Shown in pieces: positions 41,707 to 50,871 of a DNA stretch of 64,000 nucleotides. The DNA comes from an uncultured Pseudomonadota bacterium (lineage in GTDB: Bacteria > Pseudomonadota > Gammaproteobacteria > Steroidobacterales > Steroidobacteraceae): contig CAIKZZ010000001.1 of NCBI GenBank assembly GCA_903832085.1, positions 62,001-126,000 of the forward strand, read 5' to 3'. Position 1 is the stretch's first letter; each line of letters starts with the position of its first letter. A model generated the notes under the pieces. It was given only the letters and a program-made list of their open reading frames with translations, was not told the origin of the DNA and ran no database searches. A program made the position numbers and the translations under genes.

Positions 41707-43569
41707 CTAAAACATTTCATTCGCACCAGGTGGGCGCGTCGGACCTTTACCACGAGAGACTATATGATCACCGGTGATCATTTCATCGTAGGCTTGCCCT
41801 GGGCCCACCATCGGATAAACACCCGCGTCTGGGTCAATTAGCACTTCCAGAAATGCTGGGCCTTTAAAAGCGATGAATTCTTCAACAATACGTGGCACAT
41901 CTTCTTTACGATCTAGCCGCCGTACCCATGGAAAGCCATCGGCTTCTGCCGCTTTAACGAAATCTTTTTTGTGCAGCGATTTGTCACTGGCAGATAGGCG
42001 ACCCTTAAAAAAGAGCTTTTGCCACTGTTTGACCATGCCATCGCCGAAATTATTTAGCACTACTATTTTTACTGGCAGATCGTAGGTTGTGACTGTTTCT
42101 AGTTCGCCAAGGTTCATTCGAATACTGGCATCCCCGTCAATATCAATCACGATCCGATCTGGGCGCGCGAATTGAGCGCCGATAGCGGCAGGTAATCCGA
42201 ATCCCATTGTGCCCATACTGCCTGATGTGAGCCATAAGCGCGGGCTTTTGAAATCAAAGTACTGTGCCGCCCACATTTGGTGCTGTCCCACACCCGTTGA
42301 AATGACGGCTTCGCCCCGCGTCAGTCGATTTAGCTCTTCGATCACATAGTACGGTTGAATCAGCGCACTTTCACGGTCGTAGTTCATACGATGTGTTTGC
42401 GCCAACTGTGCACAGTGGCGATGCCACTCTGACCAGTCTCGTGCAAAGTGCACGGCAAGCGCATGAGCGGTCAGCCTACGTAGCGCATCGTCAAGGCCGC
42501 CAACATAGCTAAACTGTACGCGTTTAACCTTATTAATCTCCGACGCGTCGACATCAAAATGCGCAATTGCTACAGCATTCTTGGCAAAGCGTGCCGGAAC
42601 TGCCGCGACTCGATCATCGAAACGCGCACCGAGCGTAATCAAGAAATCACAGTCATCTACCGCATAGTTAGCAAAGGCAGCGCCGTGCATGCCCAGCATT
42701 CTCATTGAATGCTCATGCATCGTATCAACAGCCCCGATCGCCATCAGCGTCGTCACGACAGGGATGCCTAGGCCATGTGCAAACGACCGTAAAGAATCTG
42801 TGGCGTTTGCGTTAATGACGCCGCCGCCCGCATAAATGAGTGGTCGCTTGGCAGCGCCCAGCAAACTGAAGAACTCTTCAATACTCGCAGGGCTTAGTTG
42901 CTGTGTTTCGACCTGCTGCAAACGGCGCCTATAGCCAGGGATCGGTAGCGTACCGCTGCCCTGAAAGACTCCCTGCCACGTCTGTATGTCTTTCGGCAGA
43001 TCCACCACCACAGGACCCGGTCGACCCGTACGCGCCAGTTCGAACGCCGTACGTATCGTTGCCTCAAGCTTGTGGGGATCAGTGACTAGGAAGACATGCT
43101 TGGCCACGGAGCCCATCAGTGCGGAAACCGGAGCCTCTTGGAACGCGTCAGAACCGATGGCGCTCGTTGGGACTTGCCCACACAACACAACCACCGGAAT
43201 GGAATCCGCCATACAGTCCCGGACTGGGGTAACGGTATTGGTAGCACCAGGCCCTGAGGTGACCACGCACACGCCCACCCGCCCGCTAGCCCGCGCGTAA
43301 CCCGCCGCCATAAAGCCGGCTCCCTGCTCATTCGCAGGGACGATTAGCGGCATGGGTCGCCGCGTTGTATCCTGATTGTGGACAAAAATGGCGTCGTAGG
43401 TCGGCAGGATCGCCCCGCCACTGTAGCCAAAAATCACGTCGACACCCTCGTCGGCGAGGACTTGGACGACCATTTCAGCCCCTGACATGGTCTGGCCAGT
43501 ACGAGGGTGCGCAGTACCCGCGGCGGCTGAGGCGCCGGCAGGAGCAGATTTGGGGGTGTGCGTAGACAT
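41707..43569 (-). CDS. ilvB: acetolactate synthase large (catalytic) subunit
   Basis: This ThDP/FAD enzyme condenses pyruvate with pyruvate or 2-oxobutanoate in valine, leucine and isoleucine synthesis. At 620 aa it is slightly longer than usual, with an Ala-rich N-terminal extension. The catalytic Glu is in 'VPANEQGAGFMAAGYARASG', the FAD-binding region around 'GARFDDRVA', and the ThDP motif is 'DIDGDASIRMNLGELETV'. The region before the Glu ('FVHNQDTTRRPMPLIV') looks longer than in enterobacterial enzymes. The small subunit gene lies divergently 95 bases away, an unusual arrangement; chrA follows by 6 bases. Confidence 0.95.
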   Translation of the reverse strand: MSTHTPKSAPAGASAAAGTAHPRTGQTMSGAEMVVQVLADEGVDVIFGYSGGAILPTYDAIFVHNQDTTRRPMPLIVPANEQGAGFMAAGYARASGRVGVCVVTSGPGATNTVTPVRDCMADSIPVVVLCGQVPTSAIGSDAFQEAPVSALMGSVAKHVFLVTDPHKLEATIRTAFELARTGRPGPVVVDLPKDIQTWQGVFQGSGTLPIPGYRRRLQQVETQQLSPASIEEFFSLLGAAKRPLIYAGGGVINANATDSLRSFAHGLGIPVVTTLMAIGAVDTMHEHSMRMLGMHGAAFANYAVDDCDFLITLGARFDDRVAAVPARFAKNAVAIAHFDVDASEINKVKRVQFSYVGGLDDALRRLTAHALAVHFARDWSEWHRHCAQLAQTHRMNYDRESALIQPYYVIEELNRLTRGEAVISTGVGQHQMWAAQYFDFKSPRLWLTSGSMGTMGFGLPAAIGAQFARPDRIVIDIDGDASIRMNLGELETVTTYDLPVKIVVLNNFGDGMVKQWQKLFFKGRLSASDKSLHKKDFVKAAEADGFPWVRRLDRKEDVPRIVEEFIAFKGPAFLEVLIDPDAGVYPMVGPGQAYDEMITGDHIVSRGKGPTRPPGANEMF

Positions 43570-43664
43570 TAGAGCGAGATTAGCAATCGGCGGCAGCTAC
43601 GTCCATGGACTATAAAAAAAAGCACGGTATGCTGTGGGTCAACTTCTGAACGATCGACAACCGC

Positions 43665-44138
43665 ATGCGCCATATCATCGCCATTCTGTTACAAAATGAA
43701 GCTGGGGCCTTAAGCCGCGTAGCGAACCTATTCTCGACCCGGGGATACAACATTGAGTCGCTGGCCGTCGCGCCTACCGACGACCCTACCGTCTCTCGAT
43801 TAACCCTAGTAACCACTGGCAATGACGCTGTCATTGCTCAGATTGGTAGCCAGCTGCGCAAGCTCATTGATGTCGTCGACGTCATGGATCTAACCGAAGG
43901 GGCTCACTTTGAGCGCGAACTGCTGCTACTCAAATTAAAAGCGAAGCCCTCGCAGTTACAGGCTCTGCAAGAGCTAGTGGCGGCGACAATGGGCCATGTC
44001 CTTTCCAACGAATCCCATAGTTTTGTGATTGAACTAACCAGCAGTGAAGCCCAAGTATCCAGATTTCTTGCGCAAGTCGCTGAATATGCAGAAATCCTTG
44101 AGGTAGTACGTAGCGGCGCTCTAGGCATTGCCCACTAG
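43665..44138 (+). CDS. ilvH: acetolactate synthase small (regulatory) subunit
   Basis: This is a 157-aa regulatory subunit that activates the large subunit and confers valine inhibition. The N-terminal ACT domain 'HIIAILLQNEAGALSRVANL' / 'FSTRGYNIESLAVAPTDD' is textbook, and the C-terminal domain has 'LLKLKAKPSQLQALQEL'. No Shine-Dalgarno sequence is visible. It is transcribed away from ilvB. Confidence 0.95.
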   Translation: MRHIIAILLQNEAGALSRVANLFSTRGYNIESLAVAPTDDPTVSRLTLVTTGNDAVIAQIGSQLRKLIDVVDVMDLTEGAHFERELLLLKLKAKPSQLQALQELVAATMGHVLSNESHSFVIELTSSEAQVSRFLAQVAEYAEILEVVRSGALGIAH

Positions 44139-44175
44139 TAGCGAGGACTTGGTAAAAATGTCCTGTTACTGCTGA

Positions 44176-44604
44176 TCAAGTTAAGGCTGTCACTGCCTCG
44201 CGAATGACCTCTGGGACCGGGACGACTTTGCGGGTGAGTGCGTCTACATAGACATGCACAAACCGACCAACCGCTGCAGAATCTGTAGATGCACCGCCAA
44301 ATAGGCCAACCTGGTAAATCACACTCGACGTGCCCAGCTTCTCAAGTCGTAAGCCCACATCGACCGATTCGGGAAACGACAGCGGTTTCAGAAAACGGCA
44401 ACTCGTTTCCGCTACCAAGCCGATAGCCCCCAGGAGCCGCGTGTCGCTACCAGTCGCCTGCATTAAGTACGAATTCACTGCCGTATCAAAATACGAGTAA
44501 TACACTGCATTATTGACGTGTCCGTAGGAATCGTTATCCATCCAACGAGTCGTCACCGTTTTAAATATTTTATAAGCCGCCCGACTTGTGACCAAAGCAT
44601 CCAC
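44176..44604 (-). CDS. 4HBT-type acyl-CoA thioesterase
   Basis: This is a 142-aa hot-dog-fold thioesterase. The active-site segment 'RWMDNDSYGHVNNAVYYSYF' has the Asp and the 'GHVNN' of the 4-hydroxybenzoyl-CoA/YbgC-like class. The substrate is unknown, probably an acyl-CoA. It is convergent with ilvH and divergent from the alcohol dehydrogenase gene. Confidence 0.92.
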   Translation of the reverse strand: MDALVTSRAAYKIFKTVTTRWMDNDSYGHVNNAVYYSYFDTAVNSYLMQATGSDTRLLGAIGLVAETSCRFLKPLSFPESVDVGLRLEKLGTSSVIYQVGLFGGASTDSAAVGRFVHVYVDALTRKVVPVPEVIREAVTALT

Positions 44605-44681
44605 GGTAAACTACCTATGAACCCAACAATGCGCTCAAGACTACCAGAGAGCCCAAATATTGCTATTGGCAGGCACCTGTT

Positions 44682-45809
44682 ATGAAGATTCGCGCAGCTG
44701 TACTTGATCGATCCGGATGCAGCAAGCCCTACGCTCGGAGCAAACCGCTACGCATTGCTGAGGTCGATCTAGAGCCGCCCGGACCGGGTGAAGTATTGGT
44801 ACGAATCCGCGCTGTTGGTTTATGCCATTCCGATCTGTCAGTTATCGATGGCACCAGACCGCGGCCATTGCCGATGGTCATTGGCCACGAAGCTGCGGGC
44901 ATAGTCGAATCGATCGGTCCTGGGGTGACAGATCTCACCGTAGGTACTCACGTCGTATCGGCTTTCGTGCCGAGCTGCGGTCACTGCGCTCCATGTGCCA
45001 ATAACCGCCCTGCTCTATGTGAGCCCGGATTTGTGTCAAATAGTGCTGGAACACTGTTTTCTGGATCACGCCGCCTGTCTGAAAACCACATAGCACTCCA
45101 TCACCATTTAGGAGTCTCCGGGTTTGCCACATACGCGGTGATATCAAGAACAAGCCTGGTAGCAATTGACCCCACTCTGCCTTTTGAGGAAGCGGCCATT
45201 TTTGGCTGCGCCATCATCACCGGGGTCGGAGCAGTCGCAAACACGGCCAAGTTGCCGGCTGGTGCAAGCGTCGCCATTGTAGGTCTAGGTGGCGTCGGTC
45301 TCGCCTCATTATTAGGAGCCCGCGCCCTAAATGCTGGCAATATTATTGCGATCGATCCGGATAAAAAGAAACGCAGACTCGCTGAAGAGTTGGGAGCCAC
45401 TCATGTATTTGATCCGACCGAATCAAATACGACTCAAAACATCAAACAGCTACTGCGGGGAGGCGCAGATTACGCCTTCGAGATGGCCGGCAACGTTGCG
45501 GCCTTAGAGCTCGCATTTGCAGTCACCGGCCGGGGAGGCACAACCATTTCTGCAGGACTCGCCGCACCCGATGCGCGCTTCCCTCTACCCCAAACACAAC
45601 TGGTCGCCGAAGAACGCACCCTGAAAGGCAGTTATCTCGGCAGCTGCGTCCCAGAGCGCGACATCCCCTTATACATTTCCTGGTATCGCAGCGGTCGGCT
45701 ACCAATTACTAAACTACTTGATCAAAGTCTAAAGCTCGAAGAACTCAATGAAGCTTTCGATCGACTCGCCAGTGGTACTGCACTGCGACAGATCGTCTTA
45801 CCAGATTAA
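44682..45809 (+). CDS. zinc-dependent alcohol dehydrogenase
   Basis: This is a 375-aa medium-chain dehydrogenase. Catalytic zinc ligands are Cys in '[10 protein letters not shown]', His/Glu in 'IGHEAAGIV' and a later Cys ('[10 protein letters not shown]'). Structural zinc ligands are '[15 protein letters not shown]', and the NAD-binding fold is '[15 protein letters not shown]'. It resembles class III-like/AdhC alcohol dehydrogenases, but the substrate cannot be read from sequence. The stop overlaps the convergent quinone oxidoreductase stop by 4 bases. Confidence 0.92.
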   Translation: MKIRAAVLDRSGCSKPYARSKPLRIAEVDLEPPGPGEVLVRIRAVGLCHSDLSVIDGTRPRPLPMVIGHEAAGIVESIGPGVTDLTVGTHVVSAFVPSCGHCAPCANNRPALCEPGFVSNSAGTLFSGSRRLSENHIALHHHLGVSGFATYAVISRTSLVAIDPTLPFEEAAIFGCAIITGVGAVANTAKLPAGASVAIVGLGGVGLASLLGARALNAGNIIAIDPDKKKRRLAEELGATHVFDPTESNTTQNIKQLLRGGADYAFEMAGNVAALELAFAVTGRGGTTISAGLAAPDARFPLPQTQLVAEERTLKGSYLGSCVPERDIPLYISWYRSGRLPITKLLDQSLKLEELNEAFDRLASGTALRQIVLPD

Positions 45810-46783
45810 CCTGGCAATAGGATAACCGAGCCAGTTGTACGCCGAGCCTCCAGATCAATGTGAGCTTGTCGCGCATCCGCCAACGGATAGCTATTATCAA
45901 TTCGCACCTTGACGATCCCCTGACCTACCACCCCGAACAATGAGCTAGCGGCACGCTTAAGGTCAGCTTTGCTTGCTATGTAATGAAATAGGCTCGGCCG
46001 TGTCAGAAAAAGCGATCCACGTTTTGTGAGCTCCAGAGGCGCAACAGGGGACACCGGTCCCGATGCGTTGCCATAGCTCACCATCAATCCAAGCGGCGCC
46101 AAACAATCTAACGAAGCCTCAAACGTATCTTTACCAACGGCGTCATACACTACAGCAACACCTTTGCCCTTAGTACGTGCACGGACCTGTGGCACCAAAT
46201 CGTTGGCGCTGCTCAAAATAACGTCGTTAGCACCATGCGCTATGGCAATTTTCGCTTTTTCCTCACTGCCGACAACACCAATAACATGTGCTCCCAAATA
46301 CCGAGCCCACTGTACTAGTAACAAACCCACGCCGCCTGCAGCCGCATGAATCACGATCGGCTCACGTTTTTTAAGCTTATGAGTACGATGCAGCAAGTAG
46401 TAAGCCGTCATTCCTTTGAGCATGATTCCCGCAGCTTGTGCATCGGAAATACCATCAGGAATTTTCACCAAGCGATCCACAGGCACATGGCGCGCCTCGG
46501 CATAGGACCCAGGGGTCGCGAGTACATAAGCCACTCGATCACCAGGGGCAAAGCCCTTAACTCCGGCGCCTACAGCCTCGATGACTCCGGCCGCTTCACG
46601 ACCTAAGCACAGTGGCAATTTTGCTGCATACAGCCCTGTGCGGTCATATACATCAATGTAGTTGACCCCAATTGCGGTGTGCTTCACCTTCGCTTCATTG
46701 CGCTTTAACCGCGGCAGCTCAAACTCGCTCCATTGCAATACTTCTGGCCCACCGGTTCGGTGCATCAAAATTCCACGAGTCAT
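45806..46783 (-). CDS. quinone oxidoreductase (zeta-crystallin type)
   Basis: This is a 325-aa NADPH-dependent oxidoreductase of the medium-chain family without zinc ligands. The hallmark segments are 'YIDVYDRTGLYAAKLPLCLG', 'LKGMTAYYLL' and the nucleotide-binding 'HAAAGGVGLLLVQWA'. It probably reduces quinones or activated alkenes, as QorA does. GGAG is spaced 7 bases from the ATG. It is the last gene before the convergent alcohol dehydrogenase. Confidence 0.93.
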   Translation of the reverse strand: MTRGILMHRTGGPEVLQWSEFELPRLKRNEAKVKHTAIGVNYIDVYDRTGLYAAKLPLCLGREAAGVIEAVGAGVKGFAPGDRVAYVLATPGSYAEARHVPVDRLVKIPDGISDAQAAGIMLKGMTAYYLLHRTHKLKKREPIVIHAAAGGVGLLLVQWARYLGAHVIGVVGSEEKAKIAIAHGANDVILSSANDLVPQVRARTKGKGVAVVYDAVGKDTFEASLDCLAPLGLMVSYGNASGPVSPVAPLELTKRGSLFLTRPSLFHYIASKADLKRAASSLFGVVGQGIVKVRIDNSYPLADARQAHIDLEARRTTGSVILLPG

Positions 46784-46816
46784 TAACTACTCCAATAGCA
46801 ACCATTAACGTGCCGG

Positions 46817-47185
46817 TTATTGTTCCAGCCGGTTTTCCACAAGCACTAATTCTTGGACGATGCGTCCATTTAGCAAATGCTCATGAATAATTTTTTCGAG
46901 ATTGTCGACCGTACAATCGCGGTACCAAACCCCCTCGGGGTAGACCACTGCAACCGGCCCTGCTTTACACACCCTTAAACACGCAGCGCGCGTACGCAAT
47001 ACCCCACCAACGGTATCCACAACGCCTAATTCTTTCAGTCGTCGCTTTAAGAAAGTCCACGCATTACTACTAGACTCGTCAGTTGCACATTTGCCGCCAC
47101 CCACACACAGCACGATGTGGCGCCGTGCACTCGATAACTGAAGCGCCTCAAGCGTGCTACGCAATGACGAGCCCGATTCATTCAT
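46817..47185 (-). CDS. (2Fe-2S) ferredoxin, thioredoxin-like fold
   Basis: This is a 122-aa protein of the thioredoxin-like 2Fe-2S ferredoxin group. Cluster ligands are Cys in '[12 protein letters not shown]' and in '[20 protein letters not shown]'. The ending '[20 protein letters not shown]' is typical of the family. It lies 39 bases downstream of the PII gene and 33 bases upstream of the quinone oxidoreductase, all leftward, so the three could be co-transcribed. The redox partner is unknown. Confidence 0.9.
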   Translation of the reverse strand: MNESGSSLRSTLEALQLSSARRHIVLCVGGGKCATDESSSNAWTFLKRRLKELGVVDTVGGVLRTRAACLRVCKAGPVAVVYPEGVWYRDCTVDNLEKIIHEHLLNGRIVQELVLVENRLEQ

Positions 47186-47224
47186 CGCATAAGCTCATAG
47201 AGTCTGGCGGTGCGTTCACACTAA

Positions 47225-47581
<357 letters not shown>

Positions 47582-47778
47582 TCACCGATAATTTGACTAA
47601 AATGCGCTAGTGGCATTGACAGTCTGGGCATGGGTTTCAACATCGAATCATTGTAAATCATATGCTTAGCAGTTACAGCAGCGATTGCGGGCGCCGCCCG
47701 GTGGTCAAACGCTTGAATTTCAACGGGTCTTTTTCCGAGGCTAAACAGCGGGTAGGGAAATTGCTCTATTGCATAGTG

Positions 47779-47799
47779 ACACTACCGATATAGAGTGTC
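47779..47799. promoter_or_regulatory. operator-like inverted repeat before the flavoprotein gene
   Basis: GACACT (47779-47784) and AGTGTC (47794-47799) form an inverted repeat with a 9-base spacer that contains TATAGA, a possible -10 box. It lies 24 bases before the start of the FAD oxidoreductase gene. It could be a repressor site; no regulator gene is adjacent. Confidence 0.3.
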
Positions 47800-47822
47800 G
47801 GTCAGATTTAGGAAGGGTTTAG

Positions 47823-49052
47823 ATGAAAGATCACTATGTCATCGTTGGTGCCGGCCAGGTCGCAGCACAGACTCTTGATAGCTTGCGGCGTGGCGGCCAT
47901 ACAGGCCAAGTCACAATTATTGGCGATGAGGCAGAAATTCCGTACCAGCGTCCGCCACTGTCAAAAAAGTTCTTGGCTGGTGAACTCGCGGTTGAGCGTC
48001 TGTATGTGAAGCCTGCGACGTTTTACGTACATCCGAACACGGAGCTTCGCCTTGGTGTGCGAGCAGAACAGCTCGATATCTCGCGCAAAACTGTCTCATT
48101 ATCGGATGGGGATGAGTTGCTATATGAGCGACTGCTCCTAGCTACCGGCACGACACCACGTAAAATCACGGTCCCCGGGAATGACCTCGCAGGGGTGCAT
48201 TATCTGCGGTCAGTAGCTGACGTGGATCGCATTCGTGCTGAATTACCCACTGTTGAGCACGTCGTCGTCATCGGGGGCGGATACATCGGTCTTGAGGTTG
48301 CGGCAACCTGTCGTCAGCTTGGCAAAAAAGTTACCGTCCTTGAGATGGCCGATCGCGTGATGAATCGGGTGGTAGCGCCAGAAATATCTACCTTCTATGC
48401 CGAGGCACACGCCAAGCAAGGGGTACACATTCACACGCAGGCTCTTGTCAGTGCCATACATGCCTCTACAAAAAATCCGGGCCGGGTCGCCGCTGTAGAA
48501 ACGCTCGGTGGCCAATCCTTCCCTGCGGATCTCGTGGTTGTCGGTATTGGCGTTTTGCCTGTCACCTCACTTGCGGCGCGTGCTGGCATTGCCTGTGAAA
48601 ACGGTATTGCAGTCGATGAGTACTGTCGCACGAGTGATAGGGACGTTTTTGCAGCAGGCGATTGTGCGAATCACCCGAGCCTGCGCTATGGACGACGGGT
48701 TCGTTTAGAGTCGGTCGATAATGCTTTCGAGCAAGCAAAAACCGCTGCGGCAAACATGCTAGGGGCGTCCCAAATTCACGATCGAATTCCATGGTTTTGG
48801 TCGGACCAGTTCGATCTTAAGTTATTGATTGTTGGGCTAAATTTTGACTATGACCAAGTTATTCTACGCGGTGATCCAGCATCAAATAGCTTCTCTTGTT
48901 GCTACCTCAGGGGTCAGGAACTGCTTGCACTGGACTGTATCAATAGCCCAAAAGATTACATGGCGGCAAAGAAGCTCATTCAAGACCGGCAACACTGCGA
49001 TCTTGGGCGGTTGGCCGATAGCTCCATCGGTTTAAAAGACACTGTTTTATAA
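47823..49052 (+). CDS. FAD-dependent ferredoxin reductase-like oxidoreductase
   Basis: This is a 409-aa flavoprotein of the rhodocoxin/putidaredoxin reductase type, moving electrons from NAD(P)H to a ferredoxin. It has an FAD-binding 'IVGAGQVAAQTLDSLRRGG', an NAD(P)-binding 'VVIGGGYIGLEVAATCRQLG', the second FAD motif 'DVFAAGDCANHPS' and a C-terminal reductase domain ('ESVDNAFEQAKTAAANML'). GGAAGG is well placed before the ATG. A 2Fe-2S ferredoxin is encoded nearby on the other strand, but it is of a different fold class, so a partnership is only possible. Confidence 0.93.
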   Translation: MKDHYVIVGAGQVAAQTLDSLRRGGHTGQVTIIGDEAEIPYQRPPLSKKFLAGELAVERLYVKPATFYVHPNTELRLGVRAEQLDISRKTVSLSDGDELLYERLLLATGTTPRKITVPGNDLAGVHYLRSVADVDRIRAELPTVEHVVVIGGGYIGLEVAATCRQLGKKVTVLEMADRVMNRVVAPEISTFYAEAHAKQGVHIHTQALVSAIHASTKNPGRVAAVETLGGQSFPADLVVVGIGVLPVTSLAARAGIACENGIAVDEYCRTSDRDVFAAGDCANHPSLRYGRRVRLESVDNAFEQAKTAAANMLGASQIHDRIPWFWSDQFDLKLLIVGLNFDYDQVILRGDPASNSFSCCYLRGQELLALDCINSPKDYMAAKKLIQDRQHCDLGRLADSSIGLKDTVL

Positions 49053-49125
49053 GCATGAGTGGATTTGCTGCGGTGCAAGAAACAGCTAAACTGGCGTCAT
49101 TCTCAAGATCGTTACTTGGAAAACC

Positions 49126-50865
49126 ATGTCCGGCGCACCCACCACGACCAACGTCACCGCTCCTAGCAGCGACGCGATCGATCAGGCGTTCAAGGCGGCC
49201 CTTAGCAAGCTGACCGGTGGTATTGCGCCTGGGCCATTTGTGAACGCCTGGGCAGCTTGGGCCGGTCAGCTGGCCGCCTCCCCGACGCGGCAAGCAGAAC
49301 TCTGGCACGCCGCTATGCAAACCACCGTCGACAATCTCGGTTTTGCCAGCCGTGCACTGTCCGGACAACCACTGTCGCCGAGCGATGGAGCGACCCACGC
49401 ACCCGATGCCCGCTTTACAGGGGATGCATGGCAACAGTTTCCATTCAATGTGTGGGCGCGCACCTACCAAAATGGCGCCGCGCTACTCGAACAACTCCCC
49501 CAAAACCTGCGCGATCTTAAAGACGAACAGACGTCCCTCATCGACTTCACCGTTCGTCAGTGGTTAGACGCTTTAGCCCCTAGTAATTATTTGGCCACAA
49601 ACCCCGAACTGCTGGAACTGACTCGAGCCGAAGGAGGCCAAAACCTACTACGGGGGGCGCAAAACTTTATTGAAGATCTGACGAGAACAATACAAAAGCG
49701 CGCCGCCGTGGGAACCGAGGCATTTGAGCCTGGCAAAGGCGTGGCTCTCACCGGAGGCAAAGTCGTATTTAGAAACTCCCTAATGGAGCTTATCCAATAC
49801 GCACCTACCACAGCCGATGTGCATGCACAGCCAATACTTATCGTGCCTGCTTGGATCATGAAGTACTACATTCTGGATCTATCCCCAAAAAATTCTATGG
49901 TGAAGTACCTTGTGGACCACGGCTATACCGTGTTCATGATCTCTTGGAAAAATCCCGACGCTGCAGATCGAGATTTTTCTATGGACGATTATCTTGATTT
50001 AGGAATCAAGAGCGCATTGACGGCCATCACCAACATCGTTCCTGACGAGCCCGTCCACACAGTCGGCTATTGTATTGGTGGCACGTTGCTTGCAATCGGC
50101 GCCGCCGCACTCGCGCGCGATTCAGATCCGCGAATTGCGAGCATGTCACTATTCGCGGCACAAACTGATTTCTCTGAGCCCGGGGAATTATCACTTTTTA
50201 TTAACCGTGATCAGCTCACACTGCTCCAAGCCCAGATGAACGAAAAGGGCGTATTGGATAGCCAACAAATGAGTGGCGCCTTCATGATGCTGCGACCGAG
50301 GGATCTCATCTGGCAGCCCCTACTCAACAGCTACATCAAAGGCCATAGAGACCAGATGATCGATCTCATGGCATGGAATTCAGATGGCACGCGCATGCCA
50401 TACCGTATGCACACTGAGTATCTTTATCGGCTCTATCTAGATAATGAACTTGCTACCGGGCGATTCCCGGTCAACGGCATGCCGGTGCAACTATCTGACA
50501 TACGTCTGCCGACCTTTGTCGTCGGCACTGAAACAGACCATGTAGCACCATGGAAAAGCGTCTACAAGATTAATAGATTGATACGGTCTTGTGATCTGAC
50601 ATTCCTACTCACCAGCGGCGGCCATAACGCGGGCATCATCAGCGGCCCTGCTCATCCGAAGAGAAAATATCGTCTCAGCAACCACACCACCCTCACGCCA
50701 CCGTCGGATGCTGATGATTGGCTGAAAAATACTCCCCTCCAGGCGGGCTCGTGGTGGCCAGCTTGGGAACAGTGGTTAGCAACGCGCGCTGGGGCACGGA
50801 TAAGGCCCCCGAGGATGGGCAACGCGCTATGCGATGCCCCGGGGCAGTACGTACTCACGCGGTAA
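49126..50865 (+). CDS. phaC: class I poly(3-hydroxyalkanoate) synthase
   Basis: PhaC polymerises 3-hydroxyacyl-CoA into storage polyester granules. At 579 aa it is of class I size. The lipase-box-like 'VGYCIGGTLL' holds the catalytic Cys (~316); the Asp is in 'VGTETDHVAPW' and the His in 'TSGGHNAGI'. 'WIMKYYILDLSPKNSMVKYL' and 'FMISWKNPDAADRDFSMDDY' are strong family signatures. No phaA, phaB or phasin gene is adjacent. fadBA at 57.8-61.1 kb could supply precursors, but this is inference. Confidence 0.95.
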   Translation: MSGAPTTTNVTAPSSDAIDQAFKAALSKLTGGIAPGPFVNAWAAWAGQLAASPTRQAELWHAAMQTTVDNLGFASRALSGQPLSPSDGATHAPDARFTGDAWQQFPFNVWARTYQNGAALLEQLPQNLRDLKDEQTSLIDFTVRQWLDALAPSNYLATNPELLELTRAEGGQNLLRGAQNFIEDLTRTIQKRAAVGTEAFEPGKGVALTGGKVVFRNSLMELIQYAPTTADVHAQPILIVPAWIMKYYILDLSPKNSMVKYLVDHGYTVFMISWKNPDAADRDFSMDDYLDLGIKSALTAITNIVPDEPVHTVGYCIGGTLLAIGAAALARDSDPRIASMSLFAAQTDFSEPGELSLFINRDQLTLLQAQMNEKGVLDSQQMSGAFMMLRPRDLIWQPLLNSYIKGHRDQMIDLMAWNSDGTRMPYRMHTEYLYRLYLDNELATGRFPVNGMPVQLSDIRLPTFVVGTETDHVAPWKSVYKINRLIRSCDLTFLLTSGGHNAGIISGPAHPKRKYRLSNHTTLTPPSDADDWLKNTPLQAGSWWPAWEQWLATRAGARIRPPRMGNALCDAPGQYVLTR

Positions 50866-50871
50866 GCCGCT

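Noticed and set aside
44139-44175. Terminator hairpin AGGAC/GTCCT after ilvH
   Set aside because: The stem is short, the loop is long and no T run follows.
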